This document shows, piece after piece, positions 52,727 to 61,361 of a stretch of DNA of 64,000 nucleotides. The notes below the pieces were generated by a model that was given only the letters and a program-made list of their open reading frames with translations, was not told where the DNA came from and did not search any database. Location: assembly GCF_041435435.1 (NCBI RefSeq), contig NZ_CP108494.1, forward strand, positions 5,986,501-6,050,500, read 5' to 3'. A program made the translations under genes and the position numbers. The number at the start of each line of letters is the position of its first letter. The first letter of the stretch is position 1. The stretch comes from Streptomyces sp. NBC_01241. Lineage in GTDB: Bacteria; Actinomycetota; Actinomycetes; Streptomycetales; Streptomycetaceae.

Positions 52727-53728
52727 GTGCTTGCTTATCTCATCCGGCGCCTGTTCGCCGTAGTCATCATGGTGCTCGTCGTACTGCTCGCGACCTTCAC
52801 CATCTTCTTCATGCTGCCCAAGTGGGCGGGTCAGGACGTCGCAGTCCTCTTCGCCGGCAAGGCTTCCGGTGCCGAGCAGCTCCAGGGCATCCGGATAAAA
52901 CTGGGTCTCGACGACCCCCTCCTCGTCCAGTTCTGGGACTTCGTCAAGGGCATCCCGATGGGGCGTGACTACGCGAACGGTGACGACATCACCCACTGCG
53001 CCGCACCCTGCTTCGGCTACTCCTTCCGCACGGAGGTACCGGTCTGGACCACCCTCAAGGACGCCCTGCCCGTCACCGGTGCGCTTGCCGCCGGTGCCTG
53101 CGTCCTGTGGCTCATCGGCGGCGTCGCCACGGGTGTCCTGTCCGCGCTCAGGCGCGGCACCATCTGGGACCGTGCCGCGATGACCACCGCCCTCGGCGGT
53201 GTCTCCCTGCCGATCTTCTTCACCGGCATGGTCGCGATGGGCCTCTTCGTGCACAACCTCGGCTGGGTGCACATCGCCGACAACCTCTCCACGGACGACG
53301 GCATCGGCACCTGGTTCCAGACCTTGATCCTGCCGTGGATCGTGCTCGCCTTCCTGAACGCCGCGATGTACGCCCGCCTCACCCGAGCCACCATGCTCGA
53401 CGTGCTCGGTGAGGACTACATCCGCACCGCGCGTGCCAAGGGCCTGGGCGAGGGGACCGTCATCACCCGGCACGCCCTGCGCTCCGCGATGACGCCGATC
53501 CTCACCGTCTTCGGCCTCGACATCGGTGTGCTCCTCGGTGGCGCCGTCCTCACCGAGTCCACGTTCAACCTGCCGGGGCTCGGGCTCGCGGCGGTCCAGG
53601 CCATCAGCAACAAGGACCTGCCTGTGATCCTCGGCGTCACACTGTTCGCGGCTCTCGCGATCGCCGTCGCCAACCTCGTCGTCGACATTCTGTACGCCGT
53701 CATCGACCCGCGAGTGAGGCTGGGATGA
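52727..53728 (+). CDS. Oligopeptide ABC transporter permease (DppB/OppB-type)
   Basis: 333 aa from GTG 52727 (VLAYLIRRLFAVVIMVLVVLLATFTIFFMLP). Six helices; EAA loop GEDYIRTARAKGLGEGTVITRHALRSAMTPILTVFGLDIG and TESTFNLPGLGLAAVQAISNKDLPVILGV. The loop at 110-130 with HCAAPCFGYSF (two Cys) is characteristic of actinomycete members. Stop overlaps the next ATG (ATGA). Confidence 0.94.
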   Translation: MLAYLIRRLFAVVIMVLVVLLATFTIFFMLPKWAGQDVAVLFAGKASGAEQLQGIRIKLGLDDPLLVQFWDFVKGIPMGRDYANGDDITHCAAPCFGYSFRTEVPVWTTLKDALPVTGALAAGACVLWLIGGVATGVLSALRRGTIWDRAAMTTALGGVSLPIFFTGMVAMGLFVHNLGWVHIADNLSTDDGIGTWFQTLILPWIVLAFLNAAMYARLTRATMLDVLGEDYIRTARAKGLGEGTVITRHALRSAMTPILTVFGLDIGVLLGGAVLTESTFNLPGLGLAAVQAISNKDLPVILGVTLFAALAIAVANLVVDILYAVIDPRVRLG

Positions 53729-54825
53729 CCGAACTGCACAAGAGCGGTGCCGCGCTGGGCGAACCCGCCCCGGCGGGCTCGCCCGCTCCCACCGCCTTTC
53801 TCGAAGTGCGCGACCTCAAGGTGCACTTCCCGACCGACGACGGTCTGGTCAAGTCCGTCGACGGGCTCAGTTTCACGTTGGAGAAGGGCAAGACCCTCGG
53901 TATCGTCGGGGAGTCCGGCTCCGGCAAGTCCGTCACGTCGCTGGCCATCATGGGCCTGCACACCGCGGGCCAGTACGGAAAGCGCAAGGCACAGCTCTCC
54001 GGCGAGATCTGGCTGGACGGCAAGGAACTGCTGTCCGCGGACCCCGACGAGGTGCGCAGGCTGCGCGGCCGCGACATGGCCATGATCTTCCAGGACCCGC
54101 TGTCCGCGCTGCACCCGTACTACACGATCGGCAAGCAGATCGTGGAGGCGTACCGCGTCCATCACGCCGTCGACAAGAAGACCGCCCGCAAGCGGGCGAT
54201 CGAGATGCTCGACCGGGTCGGCATCCCGCAGCCCGACAAGCGCGTCGACAGCTACCCGCACGAGTTCTCAGGCGGGATGCGCCAGCGCGCGATGATCGCC
54301 ATGTCGCTGGTCAACAACCCCGAGCTGTTGATCGCCGACGAGCCGACGACCGCGCTGGACGTCACCGTCCAGGCGCAGATCCTCGACCTGGTCCGGGACC
54401 TGCAGAAGGAGTTCGGCTCCGCGGTCATCGTCATCACCCACGACCTGGGCGTCGTGGCCGAGCTCGCCGACGACATCCTGGTGATGTACGGCGGCCGCTG
54501 CATCGAGCGCGGACCGGCCGAGCAGGTGTTCTACGAGCCCCGGCACCCCTACACCTGGGGACTGCTCGGCTCGATGCCGCGCCTCGACCGCGACCAGACC
54601 GACCGGCTCATCCCGGTCAAGGGTTCCCCGCCGTCGCTCATCAACATCCCGTCGGGCTGCGCCTTCAACCCGCGCTGCCCGTACGCGGACGTGCCCAAGG
54701 ACGACGTGACCCGCACCGTACGGCCCGAGCTGCAGGAGGTCGGCAGCCGGCACTGGGCGGCCTGCCACATGTCGCAGGAGCAGCGGGAGCGTATCTGGAC
54801 CGAAGAGATTGCGCCCAAGCTGTGA
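53725..54825 (+). CDS. Oligopeptide ABC transporter ATPase (DppD/OppD-type)
   Basis: 366 aa. Walker A GESGSGKSVTS, MIFQDPLSALHPYYTIGKQI, signature FSGGMRQRAMIAMSL, Walker B LLIADEPTTALDVTVQAQIL, H-loop VITHDLGVVAELAD, and the OppD C-terminal region with Cys residues (SGCAFNPRCPYAD ... RHWAACH). Translationally coupled to both neighbours. Confidence 0.95.
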   Translation: MTELHKSGAALGEPAPAGSPAPTAFLEVRDLKVHFPTDDGLVKSVDGLSFTLEKGKTLGIVGESGSGKSVTSLAIMGLHTAGQYGKRKAQLSGEIWLDGKELLSADPDEVRRLRGRDMAMIFQDPLSALHPYYTIGKQIVEAYRVHHAVDKKTARKRAIEMLDRVGIPQPDKRVDSYPHEFSGGMRQRAMIAMSLVNNPELLIADEPTTALDVTVQAQILDLVRDLQKEFGSAVIVITHDLGVVAELADDILVMYGGRCIERGPAEQVFYEPRHPYTWGLLGSMPRLDRDQTDRLIPVKGSPPSLINIPSGCAFNPRCPYADVPKDDVTRTVRPELQEVGSRHWAACHMSQEQRERIWTEEIAPKL

Positions 54826-56249
54826 GCGAGGACAAGGCCGTGACGAGCGAGGACAAGGGCGTGGACGTTCCGGCGCAGAGGTCTGCCGGGGGCAGCGGGA
54901 CGGTCAAGGACGCAGCCTCCCGCGAGGTGCTGCTCAAGGTGACCGGGCTGCAGAAGCACTTCCCCCTCAAGAAGGGGCTGCTGCAGCGCAGCGCCGGTGC
55001 CGTGAAGGCCGTCGACGGGATCGACTTCGAGGTGCACTCGGGCGAGACCCTGGGCGTCGTCGGGGAGTCCGGCTGCGGAAAGTCGACGATGGGCCGGCTG
55101 ATCACCCGGCTGCTCGAACCCACCGCGGGGAAGATCGAGTTCGAGGGGAGGGACATCACGCACCTCGGCGTCGGCGCCATGCGCCCGATGCGCCGCGACA
55201 TGCAGATGATCTTCCAGGACCCGTTCTCCTCGCTGAACCCCCGGCACACGATCGGCACGATCGTGTCGGCCCCCTTCAAGCTGCAGGGCGTCACGCCCGA
55301 GGGCGGCGTCAAGAAGGAGGTGCAGCGGCTGCTGGAGGTCGTGGGTCTCAACCCCGAGCACTACAACCGCTATCCGCACGAGTTCTCCGGCGGCCAGCGC
55401 CAGCGCATCGGAATCGCCCGCGCGCTCGCGCTCAACCCCAGGCTGGTCGTGGCGGACGAGCCGGTGTCGGCGCTGGACGTCTCCATCCAGGCGCAGGTGG
55501 TGAACCTGCTCGACGACCTCCAGGCCGAGCTGGGCCTGACGTACGTGATCATCGCCCATGACCTCTCGGTCGTCCGGCACGTCTCGGACCGGATCGCGGT
55601 GATGTACCTCGGCAAGATCGTGGAGCTGGCCGACCGCGAGTCGCTCTACAAGGCGCCGATGCACCCGTACACCAAGGCGCTGCTTTCGGCGGTGCCGATC
55701 CCGGACCCGAAGCGCCGCTCGGCCAAGAGCGAGCGCATCCTGCTGAAGGGCGACGTGCCGTCGCCGATCTCGCCGCCCAGCGGCTGCCGCTTCCACACCC
55801 GGTGCTGGAAGGCGACGCAGGTCTGCAAGACGCAGGAGCCGCCGCTGGTCGCGCTGAAGACCGGGCACCAGGTGGCCTGCCACCACCCGGAGAACGCGCC
55901 GGACCAGGTGCCCGGCGAGACCGTGACGGCGGCCGCGCGCGAGGCGATCGAGGTCGTCGAGGTGGGGAAGCCGGAGGCCGACACCGTACGGGAGCCGGAG
56001 ACCGACACCGTACGGGAGCCGGAGACCGACACCGTACGGGAGCCGGAGACGGACACCGTACGGGAGCCGGAGACGGACACCGTACGGGAGCCGGAGGCGG
56101 ACACCGTACGGGAGCCGGAGGCCGAGGAGAACGCGCCGGACGAGAACGCGGCCGGGGAGAGCGGGGCCCAGAGCAACGCGGCCGACAAGAACGCGGCCGG
56201 CGACGGCGCCGCATCGCCCGGAACGCCGGAGGACAGCCCGAAGGGGTAG
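54822..56249 (+). CDS. Oligopeptide ABC transporter ATPase (DppF/OppF-type) with a repetitive tail
   Basis: 475 aa from GTG 54822 (GTGA overlap). ATPase: Walker A GESGCGKSTMG, MQMIFQDPFSSLNPRHTIGTIV, FSGGQRQRIGIARAL, VVADEPVSALDVSIQAQVV, IIAHDLSVVRHVSD; C-terminal GCRFHTRCWKATQVC. The normal family end is near residue 370. Beyond it is an acidic tail of about 105 residues that includes six copies of DTVREPET/A (387-434) and an Asn/Ala/Glu-rich end. The tail is probably disordered and not needed for transport. Confidence 0.93.
   Translation: MSEDKAVTSEDKGVDVPAQRSAGGSGTVKDAASREVLLKVTGLQKHFPLKKGLLQRSAGAVKAVDGIDFEVHSGETLGVVGESGCGKSTMGRLITRLLEPTAGKIEFEGRDITHLGVGAMRPMRRDMQMIFQDPFSSLNPRHTIGTIVSAPFKLQGVTPEGGVKKEVQRLLEVVGLNPEHYNRYPHEFSGGQRQRIGIARALALNPRLVVADEPVSALDVSIQAQVVNLLDDLQAELGLTYVIIAHDLSVVRHVSDRIAVMYLGKIVELADRESLYKAPMHPYTKALLSAVPIPDPKRRSAKSERILLKGDVPSPISPPSGCRFHTRCWKATQVCKTQEPPLVALKTGHQVACHHPENAPDQVPGETVTAAAREAIEVVEVGKPEADTVREPETDTVREPETDTVREPETDTVREPETDTVREPEADTVREPEAEENAPDENAAGESGAQSNAADKNAAGDGAASPGTPEDSPKG
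55980..56123 (+). repeat. In-frame 24-bp tandem repeat (six copies) in the DppF-like gene
   Basis: Unit GACACCGTACGGGAGCCGGA plus a 4-base variable end; copies start at 55980, 56004, 56028, 56052, 56076 and 56100, nearly identical. Encodes DTVREPE followed by Thr or Ala. A multiple of three, so copy-number change would not break the frame. Confidence 0.95.
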
Positions 56250-56267
56250 TACCGGCACAATTGCCCG

Positions 56268-56939
56268 GTGCTCAACGAACTGTTCACGTCCTCCGTCCAG
56301 CATGCGCTCGACATCGCCGGGATCTTCGTCTTCGCGATCTCCGGCGCACTGCTCGCCGTGCGCAAAAACTTCGATGTCTTCGGCATCGCGGTACTGGCCG
56401 AGGTGACCGCGCTGGGCGGGGGGCTGTTCCGTGACATCGTCATCGGAGCGGTCCCGCCCGCGGCCTTCACGGACCTCGGCTACTTCACCACTCCGCTCTT
56501 CGCCGCCTTCCTGGTGTTCTTCCTGCACCCGCAGGTCGAACGGATCCAGGTGGGCGTCAACGTCTTCGACGCGGCCGGCCTCGGGCTGTTCTGCGTCACG
56601 GGCACGGTCAAGGCGTACGGCTACGGCCTCGGACTCACCGCGTCGGCGGCCCTGGGCCTGGCCACCGCGGTCGGCGGCGGCGTGCTGCGTGACGTCCTGG
56701 CCAACGAGGTGCCCTCGCTGCTGCGCTGGGACCGCGACCTGTACGCGGTGCCCGCGATCGTCGGCGCCACGGTGATCGTGCTGTGCATCCGCTTCGAGGT
56801 GCTCAACGCGTTCACCAGCGGTGCCGCGGTGATCGCGGCCTTCGCGCTGCGACTGCTCTCGATGCGCTACCACTGGCGGGCCCCGCGCGCCTACAACCGG
56901 CGGTCGGCGACGGCCGAGGAGGGATCCGAGGCCTCCTGA
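56268..56939 (+). CDS. TRIC-family cation channel (UPF0126/YicG type)
   Basis: 223 aa from GTG 56268. Seven helices in two repeats, each with the glycine-rich motif: AEVTALGGGLFRDIVIG and ATAVGGGVLRDVLANEVPS. Known members are trimeric K+-selective channels. Soluble tail of about 25 residues. Not part of the transporter operon by function, though only 18 bases separate them. Confidence 0.92.
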   Translation: MLNELFTSSVQHALDIAGIFVFAISGALLAVRKNFDVFGIAVLAEVTALGGGLFRDIVIGAVPPAAFTDLGYFTTPLFAAFLVFFLHPQVERIQVGVNVFDAAGLGLFCVTGTVKAYGYGLGLTASAALGLATAVGGGVLRDVLANEVPSLLRWDRDLYAVPAIVGATVIVLCIRFEVLNAFTSGAAVIAAFALRLLSMRYHWRAPRAYNRRSATAEEGSEAS

Positions 56940-56947
56940 CACGTCCC

Positions 56948-57022
56948 GCGCCCGACGAGTCGCGCGGCCGATGAGTCTGCGCCCGACGAGTCCCGCACCC
57001 GACAAGCCCCGCCCCTGACGCC
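56948..57022. repeat. Short imperfect tandem repeats upstream of the thioesterase gene
   Basis: Variants of GCGCCCGACGAGTC occur four to five times at intervals of 15-17 bases (clear copies at 56949 and 56979). No coding potential. Confidence 0.6.
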
Positions 57023-57090
57023 GAATGCCGACATCTTTCGGCCATGAAAAAGCTACCGCTCAGTAATACAATCGGTGTACGGTGCGTGGC

Positions 57091-57957
57091 ATGGCACAGG
57101 CAGCAGAGCAGGTGGCGCGGACCGCGCAGGCAACCATCGGGGACAGCGAGTTCGACCGCGACACCGCCGTCACCCTTCGCGAAGAAGGCGTCTACGACGC
57201 GGAGCTCTCCGCCGGATGGACGATCATCCAGGCGGTCAACGGCGGCTATCTGCTGGCCATGCTCGGCCGTGCGCTCGGCGAGGCCCTGCCGCACCCGGAC
57301 CCCTTCTCGGTCTCCGCGCACTACCTCACCGCGTCCGTCCCGGGCCCCGCGGTGATCCGCACCCAGACGGTCCGTACCGGCCGCACCCTCTCCACCGGCC
57401 AGGCCTCCCTCTTCCAGTACGCGGAGGACGGCACCGAGGTCGAGCGCATTCGGGTCCTCGCCACCTACGGCGATCTGGACGGGCTGTCCGACGAGGTCCG
57501 CACATCGGCGAAGCCGCCGGCCATCCCGCCGCAGGCGCACTGTCTCGGCCCGAGCGACGGCCCGGCCCCGATCCCCGGCAGCTCCGCCATCACCGAGCGG
57601 CTCGACATCCAGCTCGACCCGGCAACGGTCGGCTGGGCCGTCGGCGCCCCTTCCGGCAAGGGCGAGATGCGCGGCTGGTTCGGTCTCGCGGACGGCCGCG
57701 ACGCCGACCCGCTCTCGCTGCTGCTCACCGTCGACGCGCTGCCGCCCACCTCGTTCGAGCTGGGCCTCAAGGGCTGGACGCCGACCATCGAACTCACCAC
57801 CCATATCCGCTGCCGCCCCACCCCCGGCCCCCTGCGCGTCTCCATCACCACCCGCAACCTCGCGGGCGGCTTCCTGGAGGAGGACGCGGACGTCTGGGAC
57901 AGCGCGGACCGGCTGGTGGCCCAGTCCCGCCAGCTGGCCAGGGCGCCGCGCGCATAG
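57091..57957 (+). CDS. Acyl-CoA thioesterase-like protein (double hotdog)
   Basis: 288 aa from ATG 57091 (GTG 57082 possible). N-terminal hotdog: VYDAELSAGWTIIQAVNGGYLLAMLGRALGEALPHPDPFSVSAHYLTASVPGPAVI, then a second hotdog (FGLADGRDADPLSLLLTVDALPPTSFELGLKGWTPTIELTTHIRC ... GGFLEEDADVWDSADRLVAQSRQLA). Matches the TesB-like thioesterase superfamily of actinomycetes. Likely hydrolyses an acyl-CoA; substrate unknown. Confidence 0.88.
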   Translation: MAQAAEQVARTAQATIGDSEFDRDTAVTLREEGVYDAELSAGWTIIQAVNGGYLLAMLGRALGEALPHPDPFSVSAHYLTASVPGPAVIRTQTVRTGRTLSTGQASLFQYAEDGTEVERIRVLATYGDLDGLSDEVRTSAKPPAIPPQAHCLGPSDGPAPIPGSSAITERLDIQLDPATVGWAVGAPSGKGEMRGWFGLADGRDADPLSLLLTVDALPPTSFELGLKGWTPTIELTTHIRCRPTPGPLRVSITTRNLAGGFLEEDADVWDSADRLVAQSRQLARAPRA

Positions 57958-58007
57958 CCGCACGGGGGAGCGAGGCGCGGTGCCCCGCCCGGTGCGGCTA
58001 CCGGGTC

Positions 58008-58083
58008 GCGATCCGCCCGGCACACACCCCGCCCCCGGGCGCCGGGCGGCGATCCGCCCGGCACACACACCCCGCCCCCGGGC
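58008..58083. repeat. Two-copy 33/35-bp direct repeat upstream of the cysteine desulfurase
   Basis: 58008-58040 and 58049-58083 are identical apart from one extra CA pair in the second (GCGATCCGCCCGGCACACA...). It fills most of the gap between thioesterase and desulfurase genes. Confidence 0.85.
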
Positions 58084-58098
58084 TCGTAGAATCGAGCC
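58081..58098 (+). promoter_or_regulatory. Leader hairpin just before the desulfurase start
   Basis: GGCTCG-TAGAAT-CGAGCC, 4 bases before ATG 58103. It occupies the place where a ribosome site should be; no Shine-Dalgarno is otherwise visible. Could reflect a leaderless or structured 5' end. Confidence 0.5.
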
Positions 58099-58102
58099 CA
58101 CC

Positions 58103-59272
58103 ATGGCTTACCTCGACCACGCCGCGACCACGCCGATGCTTCCGGAGGCGATCGCGGCGATGACCGCCCAGCTCGCCGTCACCGGTAACGCGTCCTCATT
58201 GCACGCCGCCGGGCGCCGGGCCCGCCGTACCGTCGAGGAGTCGAGAGAGACCCTCGCCGACGCTCTCGGCGCACGCCCGAGCGAGGTGGTCTTCACCTCC
58301 GGGGGCACCGAGGCGGACAACCTCGCGGTGAAGGGCCTGTACTGGGCCCGCCGCGACACCGACCCCCGTCGCACCCGGGTGCTGGCCAGTCCGGTCGAGC
58401 ACCACGCGGTGCTGGACGCCGTCGACTGGCTCGCCGAACACGAGGGCGCGAACGTCGAATACCTCCCCGTCGATCGGCACGGACGCGTCCACCCGGACGT
58501 CCTGCGCGAGGCGATCCTCCGTAACCCCGATGATGTCGCGCTGGTCACCGTGATGTGGGCCAACAACGAGATCGGCACGATCATGCCGGTACGTGAACTG
58601 GCCGCCGTGGCCCGCGAGTTCGACGTACCGATGCATGCGGACGCGGTGCAGGCCTTCGGGCAGCTGGAAGTCGACTTCGCCCGGTCCGGGCTGGCCGCGA
58701 TGACGGTCAGCGCGCACAAGATCGGCGGACCGTTCGGCGTCGGCGCGCTGCTGCTCGGCCGTGAGTACACCCCCGTACCCGTGCTCCACGGCGGCGGCCA
58801 GGAGCGGCACGTCCGCTCGGGCACCCTCGACGTGCCCGCCATCGCCGCCTTCGCCGTCGCGGGACGGCTGGCCTCCGACGGGCGCGAGGAATTCGCCCGC
58901 GAGATCGGCGCACTCCGCGACGACCTCGTCGCGGCGGTGCTGGCGGCCGCGCCGGACGCCGTCCTCGGCGGTGACCCGGCCCCGGGCGGCCGGCTCCCCG
59001 CCAACGTCCACTTCACCTTCCCCGGCTGCGAGGGCGACTCCCTGCTCCTGCTGCTCGACGCCCAGGGCATCGAATGCTCCACCGGCTCCGCCTGCACCGC
59101 CGGGATCGCCCAGCCCAGCCACGTCCTGCTGGCCACCGGCACCGACCCGGACCTGGCCCGCGGCACCCTGCGCTTCTCGCTCGGCCACACCTCCACCAAG
59201 CAGGACATCGACGAGGTGGCCCGCGCGATCGGACCGGCGGTACAGCGGGCTCGGACAGCGGGACTCAGCTAA
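58103..59272 (+). CDS. Cysteine desulfurase (IscS/NifS family)
   Basis: 389 aa from ATG 58103. MAYLDHAATTPM; FTSGGTEADNLAVKG; VEHHAVLDAVDWL; the PLP lysine in TVSAHKIGGPFGVG (K206) and the sulfur-carrying cysteine in STGSACTAGIAQPSHVLLA (C331), an IscS-like class I loop. Moves sulfur from cysteine to acceptor proteins. The mnmA gene, 0.9 kb downstream on the same strand, is the likely client in tRNA thiolation. Confidence 0.95.
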   Translation: MAYLDHAATTPMLPEAIAAMTAQLAVTGNASSLHAAGRRARRTVEESRETLADALGARPSEVVFTSGGTEADNLAVKGLYWARRDTDPRRTRVLASPVEHHAVLDAVDWLAEHEGANVEYLPVDRHGRVHPDVLREAILRNPDDVALVTVMWANNEIGTIMPVRELAAVAREFDVPMHADAVQAFGQLEVDFARSGLAAMTVSAHKIGGPFGVGALLLGREYTPVPVLHGGGQERHVRSGTLDVPAIAAFAVAGRLASDGREEFAREIGALRDDLVAAVLAAAPDAVLGGDPAPGGRLPANVHFTFPGCEGDSLLLLLDAQGIECSTGSACTAGIAQPSHVLLATGTDPDLARGTLRFSLGHTSTKQDIDEVARAIGPAVQRARTAGLS

Positions 59273-59373
59273 GGCCTCTCGGCCCCGCCCGGTCACCGGC
59301 CCCGTCCAGTCACCAGCCCCGTCCTGCGATCGGCCCTGTCCGGGACCGGGCGGGGCCGCGTGGTCACTGGCGG

Positions 59374-59396
59374 GGCCACGCGGTCACCGCGTGGCC
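59374..59396. terminator. Hairpin between the convergent desulfurase and amidase genes
   Basis: GGCCACGCGG-TCA-CCGCGTGGCC, a perfect 10-bp stem. The loop is the amidase stop codon. May terminate either gene; preceding DNA (59280-59370) is low-complexity and rich in GGCCCCGTC-like repeats. Confidence 0.65.
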
Positions 59397-60064
59397 GCCG
59401 CCCGGACCAGCTTCAGATACCGGTCCCAGTCCCAGTGCTTCCCCGGATCGGTGTGGTCCGTGCCCGGCACCTCCACGTGCCCGATGATGTGCTCCCGGTC
59501 CACCGGCATCCCGTACCGCCCGCAGATCGCCGCCGTGAGCTGCGCCGAGGCCCCGTACATTGCCGCCGTGAAGTCCTGCGGCCGGTCCACGAAGCCCTCG
59601 TGCTCTATGCCGACACTGCGCTCGTTGTACGACCTGTTCCCCGCGTGGAACGCCACATCCAGCTCACGGATCATCTGTGCCACATGGCCGTCCTTGCGCA
59701 CCACATAGTGCGCCGCCGCCCCGTGCCCCGGGTTCTGGAAGACCTTCACCGCGCTTTGGTAGCTGCCCTGGGTGACATGGATGACGACCCGGTCGATCGG
59801 ATAGTCGGCGGGACGGTCGGCCCGCCGCCAGTTCGCTGCGGACGCCGATATCCACTCGGCCCGTGCGAAGTCCACCTCGCCCGGCGTGCGGGGCTTGTCC
59901 ACCCCGGGCAATCGCCACCAGGCGCGCTCCACCTTCTCCCGCGCCAGCGCGGCCGCGCCCACCGCCGTGACGGCAGTGCCGATCAGCAGCCCGCGCCGGC
60001 TGATGCCGTGCCCGGACTTCGCCCCCGCGGAGCCCTTGGCGCCGGCCGTCCCCTTGGTCCCCAT
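59384..60064 (-). CDS. N-acetylmuramoyl-L-alanine amidase (Amidase_2), Tat-exported
   Basis: 226 aa from ATG 60064 (GTG 60073 possible). The Lys/Gly/Ala N-terminus leads to a Tat-type signal ISRRGLLIGTAVTAVGAAAL. Catalytic domain: DRVVIHVTQGSYQSAVKVF (zinc His), AAAHYVVRKDGHVAQMI, VGIEHEGFVDRP, and HTDPGKHWDWDRYL (last ligand region). Cleaves the amide between MurNAc and the peptide. Divergent from mnmA. Confidence 0.92.
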   Translation of the reverse strand: MGTKGTAGAKGSAGAKSGHGISRRGLLIGTAVTAVGAAALAREKVERAWWRLPGVDKPRTPGEVDFARAEWISASAANWRRADRPADYPIDRVVIHVTQGSYQSAVKVFQNPGHGAAAHYVVRKDGHVAQMIRELDVAFHAGNRSYNERSVGIEHEGFVDRPQDFTAAMYGASAQLTAAICGRYGMPVDREHIIGHVEVPGTDHTDPGKHWDWDRYLKLVRAAATR

Positions 60065-60125
60065 GTGGTCCACAACGCATATCCGTGAGCGTTCGGTTCC
60101 CGGCGCCCCGTACTCTGGTGGAGCT

Positions 60126-61256
60126 ATGACTCAGACTTCCCAGCGTCCCCTCCGCGTACTCGCCGCCATGTCGGGCGGTGTCGACTCCGCCGTCGCCGCG
60201 GCCCGCGCCGCCGAGGCGGGGCACGACGTGACCGGTGTGCACCTCGCCCTCTCCGCGAACCCGCAGTCCTTCCGTACCGGAGCGCGCGGCTGTTGCACGA
60301 TCGAGGACTCCCGCGACGCGCGCCGCGCCGCGGACGTCATCGGCATCCCGTTCTACGTCTGGGACCTGGCGGAACGCTTCCGTGAGGACGTCGTGGACGA
60401 CTTCATCGCCGAGTACGAGGCCGGGCGTACCCCCAACCCGTGCCTGCGCTGCAACGAGAAGATCAAGTTCGCCGCGCTGCTCGACAAGGCCCTCGCGCTC
60501 GGCTTCGACGCCGTATGCACCGGCCACTACGCCACCGTCGTACTGCGTGAGGACGGCAGCCGCGAGCTGCACCGCGCCTCCGACATGGCCAAGGACCAGT
60601 CGTACGTCCTCGGCGTCCTGGACGACAAGCAGCTCGCCCACGCGATGTTCCCGCTCGGCGACACCCTCACCACCAAGGACGAGATCCGCGCCGAGGCCGA
60701 GCGCCGGGGCCTCGCCGTCGCCAAGAAGCCCGACAGCCATGACATCTGCTTCATCGCCGACGGCGACACCCAGGGTTTTCTGGCGAGCCGCCTCGGCACG
60801 GCGGAGGGCGACATCGTCGACGAGTCGGGTACGAAGGTCGGCACCCACGAGGGCGCCTTCGGCTTCACCATCGGCCAGCGCAAGGGCCTGCGCATCGGCC
60901 ACCCCGCCCCCGACGGCAAGCCCCGCTACGTCCTGGACATCTCCCCGGTGAACAACACGGTGACGGTCGGCCCGGTCGAGTCCCTGGACGTCACCGCCCT
61001 CACCGCCATCAGGCCCCGCTGGTGCGGCACGGCCCCCTCCGGCCCCGGCACGTACACCGCCCAGCTCCGCGCCCACGGCGGCGAGACCGAGGTGACGGCG
61101 GAACTGGTCGACGGGACGCTGAACGTCACCTTCACCGAGCCGGTACGCGGCGTGGCGCCCGGCCAGGCGGTCGTCCTGTACGACGGCACCCGGGTGCTCG
61201 GCTCGGCGACGATCGCGACGACGGTGCGCAGGGAGACCTCGGCGGCGTCCGGCTGA
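60126..61256 (+). CDS. mnmA: tRNA-specific 2-thiouridylase
   Basis: 376 aa from ATG 60126. PP-loop LAAMSGGVDSAVAA; the two catalytic cysteines in NPCLRCNEKIKF and DSHDICFIADGD; GHYATV; FTIGQRKGLRIG. Adds sulfur to U34 of tRNA Lys, Glu and Gln, using sulfur from the cysteine desulfurase. Actinomycetes lack the Tus relay, so direct transfer is likely. Confidence 0.97.
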   Translation: MTQTSQRPLRVLAAMSGGVDSAVAAARAAEAGHDVTGVHLALSANPQSFRTGARGCCTIEDSRDARRAADVIGIPFYVWDLAERFREDVVDDFIAEYEAGRTPNPCLRCNEKIKFAALLDKALALGFDAVCTGHYATVVLREDGSRELHRASDMAKDQSYVLGVLDDKQLAHAMFPLGDTLTTKDEIRAEAERRGLAVAKKPDSHDICFIADGDTQGFLASRLGTAEGDIVDESGTKVGTHEGAFGFTIGQRKGLRIGHPAPDGKPRYVLDISPVNNTVTVGPVESLDVTALTAIRPRWCGTAPSGPGTYTAQLRAHGGETEVTAELVDGTLNVTFTEPVRGVAPGQAVVLYDGTRVLGSATIATTVRRETSAASG

Positions 61257-61280
61257 TCACAGTGGCCGACGCGTATCGCG

Positions 61281-61328
61281 GCTCATTTGATGCACGACGC
61301 GACAGCTCATCCGACGCACGAGGCGACA
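61281..61328. repeat. 24-bp tandem duplication at the edge of the low-GC island
   Basis: GCTCATTTGATGCACGACGC plus GACA (61281-61304), repeated at 61305-61328 with four changes. It lies in the 105-bp gap between the ends of mnmA and the MNIO gene. Confidence 0.8.
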
Positions 61329-61361
61329 GGCCGAAGCCCACGAAGTACTCCGGAGAGGGCT

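Noticed and set aside
55980..56123. CRISPR-like array
   Set aside because: The 24-bp repeats are contiguous without spacers and are in frame within the ATPase gene.
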